Shown one piece after another: positions 63,590 to 64,000 of a stretch of DNA of 64,000 nt. Origin of the DNA: Schistosoma mansoni (lineage: Eukaryota > Platyhelminthes > Trematoda > Strigeidida > Schistosomatidae); the NCBI RefSeq assembly GCF_000237925.1, contig NW_017386021.1:744001-808000 (forward strand). The letters are read 5' to 3'. The position numbers and the translations under genes were made by a program. How positions within the stretch are numbered: position 1 is the first letter of the stretch; each line of letters opens with the position of its first letter. The notes under the pieces were generated by a model. That model searched no databases, had not been told where the DNA came from, and saw only the letters and a program-made list of their open reading frames with translations.

Positions 63590-63930
63590 TAGGTGGTCGC
63601 AGAGTGATTTCATAGCCTGTACCGTTAACGGAAACGCCTAGACAGGGAATTCTCGGAGTTCCAATGAGAAACCGTGACTAGTGGAGTTCAACCGTATGCG
63701 GTGTGAGGCAGTTACCCGCCGAAGACGATGAAAGATGGCCACGCGACATCATAGGTTGGTTGAAGTTACACATTAACATCGTTGGATGTCGACTCAGTGG
63801 TCTGGAGGTTGGGCGTTCGCGTGCGAAACCAAATGTCCTTGGTTCGAGCCCCTCTTACGGGATCGTGGATATGTTCTGGTGAAAAGTCCCGCACTCAGAT
63901 GAAGTGTCTGTCCAGTGCTTCCAGATTTTC
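63590..63930 (+). mobile_element. SMα-type element with tRNA-like head and decayed hammerhead
   Basis: The A-box-like ACTCAGTGGTCTGGAGG (63790) and the B box CTTGGTTCGAGCCCC (63838) are well formed. The hammerhead that follows is damaged: GTTCTGGTGAAAAGTCCCGC and GTGTCTGTCCAGTGCTTCCA, with core CTGGTGA and GAAG for GAAA. The 3' CCAGTGCTTCCAG end is intact. A repeat-like leader (GTGGAGTTCAACCGTATGCG) precedes the head. Confidence 0.65.
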
Positions 63931-64000
63931 AAAAGCGAAATTTTAATCTAATATAAATGTATTTTTAAAACCGATTCCTGTATCAATCTCTTACGTTAAA

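Noticed and set aside
63788-63860. Possible true tRNA gene
   Set aside because: A and B boxes are present but there is no acceptor-stem pairing or clear anticodon arm, and a decayed hammerhead follows, as in SMα elements.

Overview
The window looks like nuclear DNA of a schistosome blood fluke. The evidence is AT-rich sequence, animal-type spliced genes, several very short introns (29 to 45 bp) next to kilobase-long ones, and a dense repeat load typical of Schistosoma: SMα-type hammerhead-ribozyme SINE-like elements, RTE- and CR1-like non-LTR retrotransposons, a Penelope-like element with a GIY-YIG endonuclease, and Merlin DNA transposon pieces. I cannot fix the species from sequence alone.

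Layout. The left edge (+) holds the last two exons of an apoptosis-inducing factor gene (AIFM1-like). Next (+) is a two-exon gene for the RING subunit APC11 of the anaphase-promoting complex, whose 3.7-kb intron carries a decayed, nearly full-length RTE element. On the minus strand, 13121-16930 is a complete six-exon adenosylhomocysteinase gene of 432 codons. From about 17 to 30.9 kb the DNA is mostly repeats: an RTE copy with a 591-bp insertion, a CR1-like copy, a 31-bp minisatellite, a 280-bp foldback and SMα remnants. It also holds a small spliced gene of uncertain family (26791-27491, +). At 34550 (+) is a single-exon gene resembling the C14orf119/DUF4508 family. From 36254 to the right edge, the minus strand is the 3' half of an axonemal dynein heavy chain best matching DNAH1. 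I place 13 exons that join in frame into 1736 codons, from AAA4 through the stalk, AAA5, AAA6 and the C-terminal domain to the stop. Its 5' half lies beyond the window.

The protein-coding genes are unrelated in function (cell death/redox, cell cycle, methyl cycle, ciliary motility) and form no operon or pathway. The common thread is repeat colonisation of introns. Hammerhead motifs occur at many sites. Two keep an intact catalytic core, and both lie antisense to their host gene. The one well-formed hammerhead in sense orientation inside the dynein gene has lost an invariant core base.

Exon boundaries were placed by hand from splice sites, reading phase and protein-family conservation. Family names for repeats come from recognition, not a database search.
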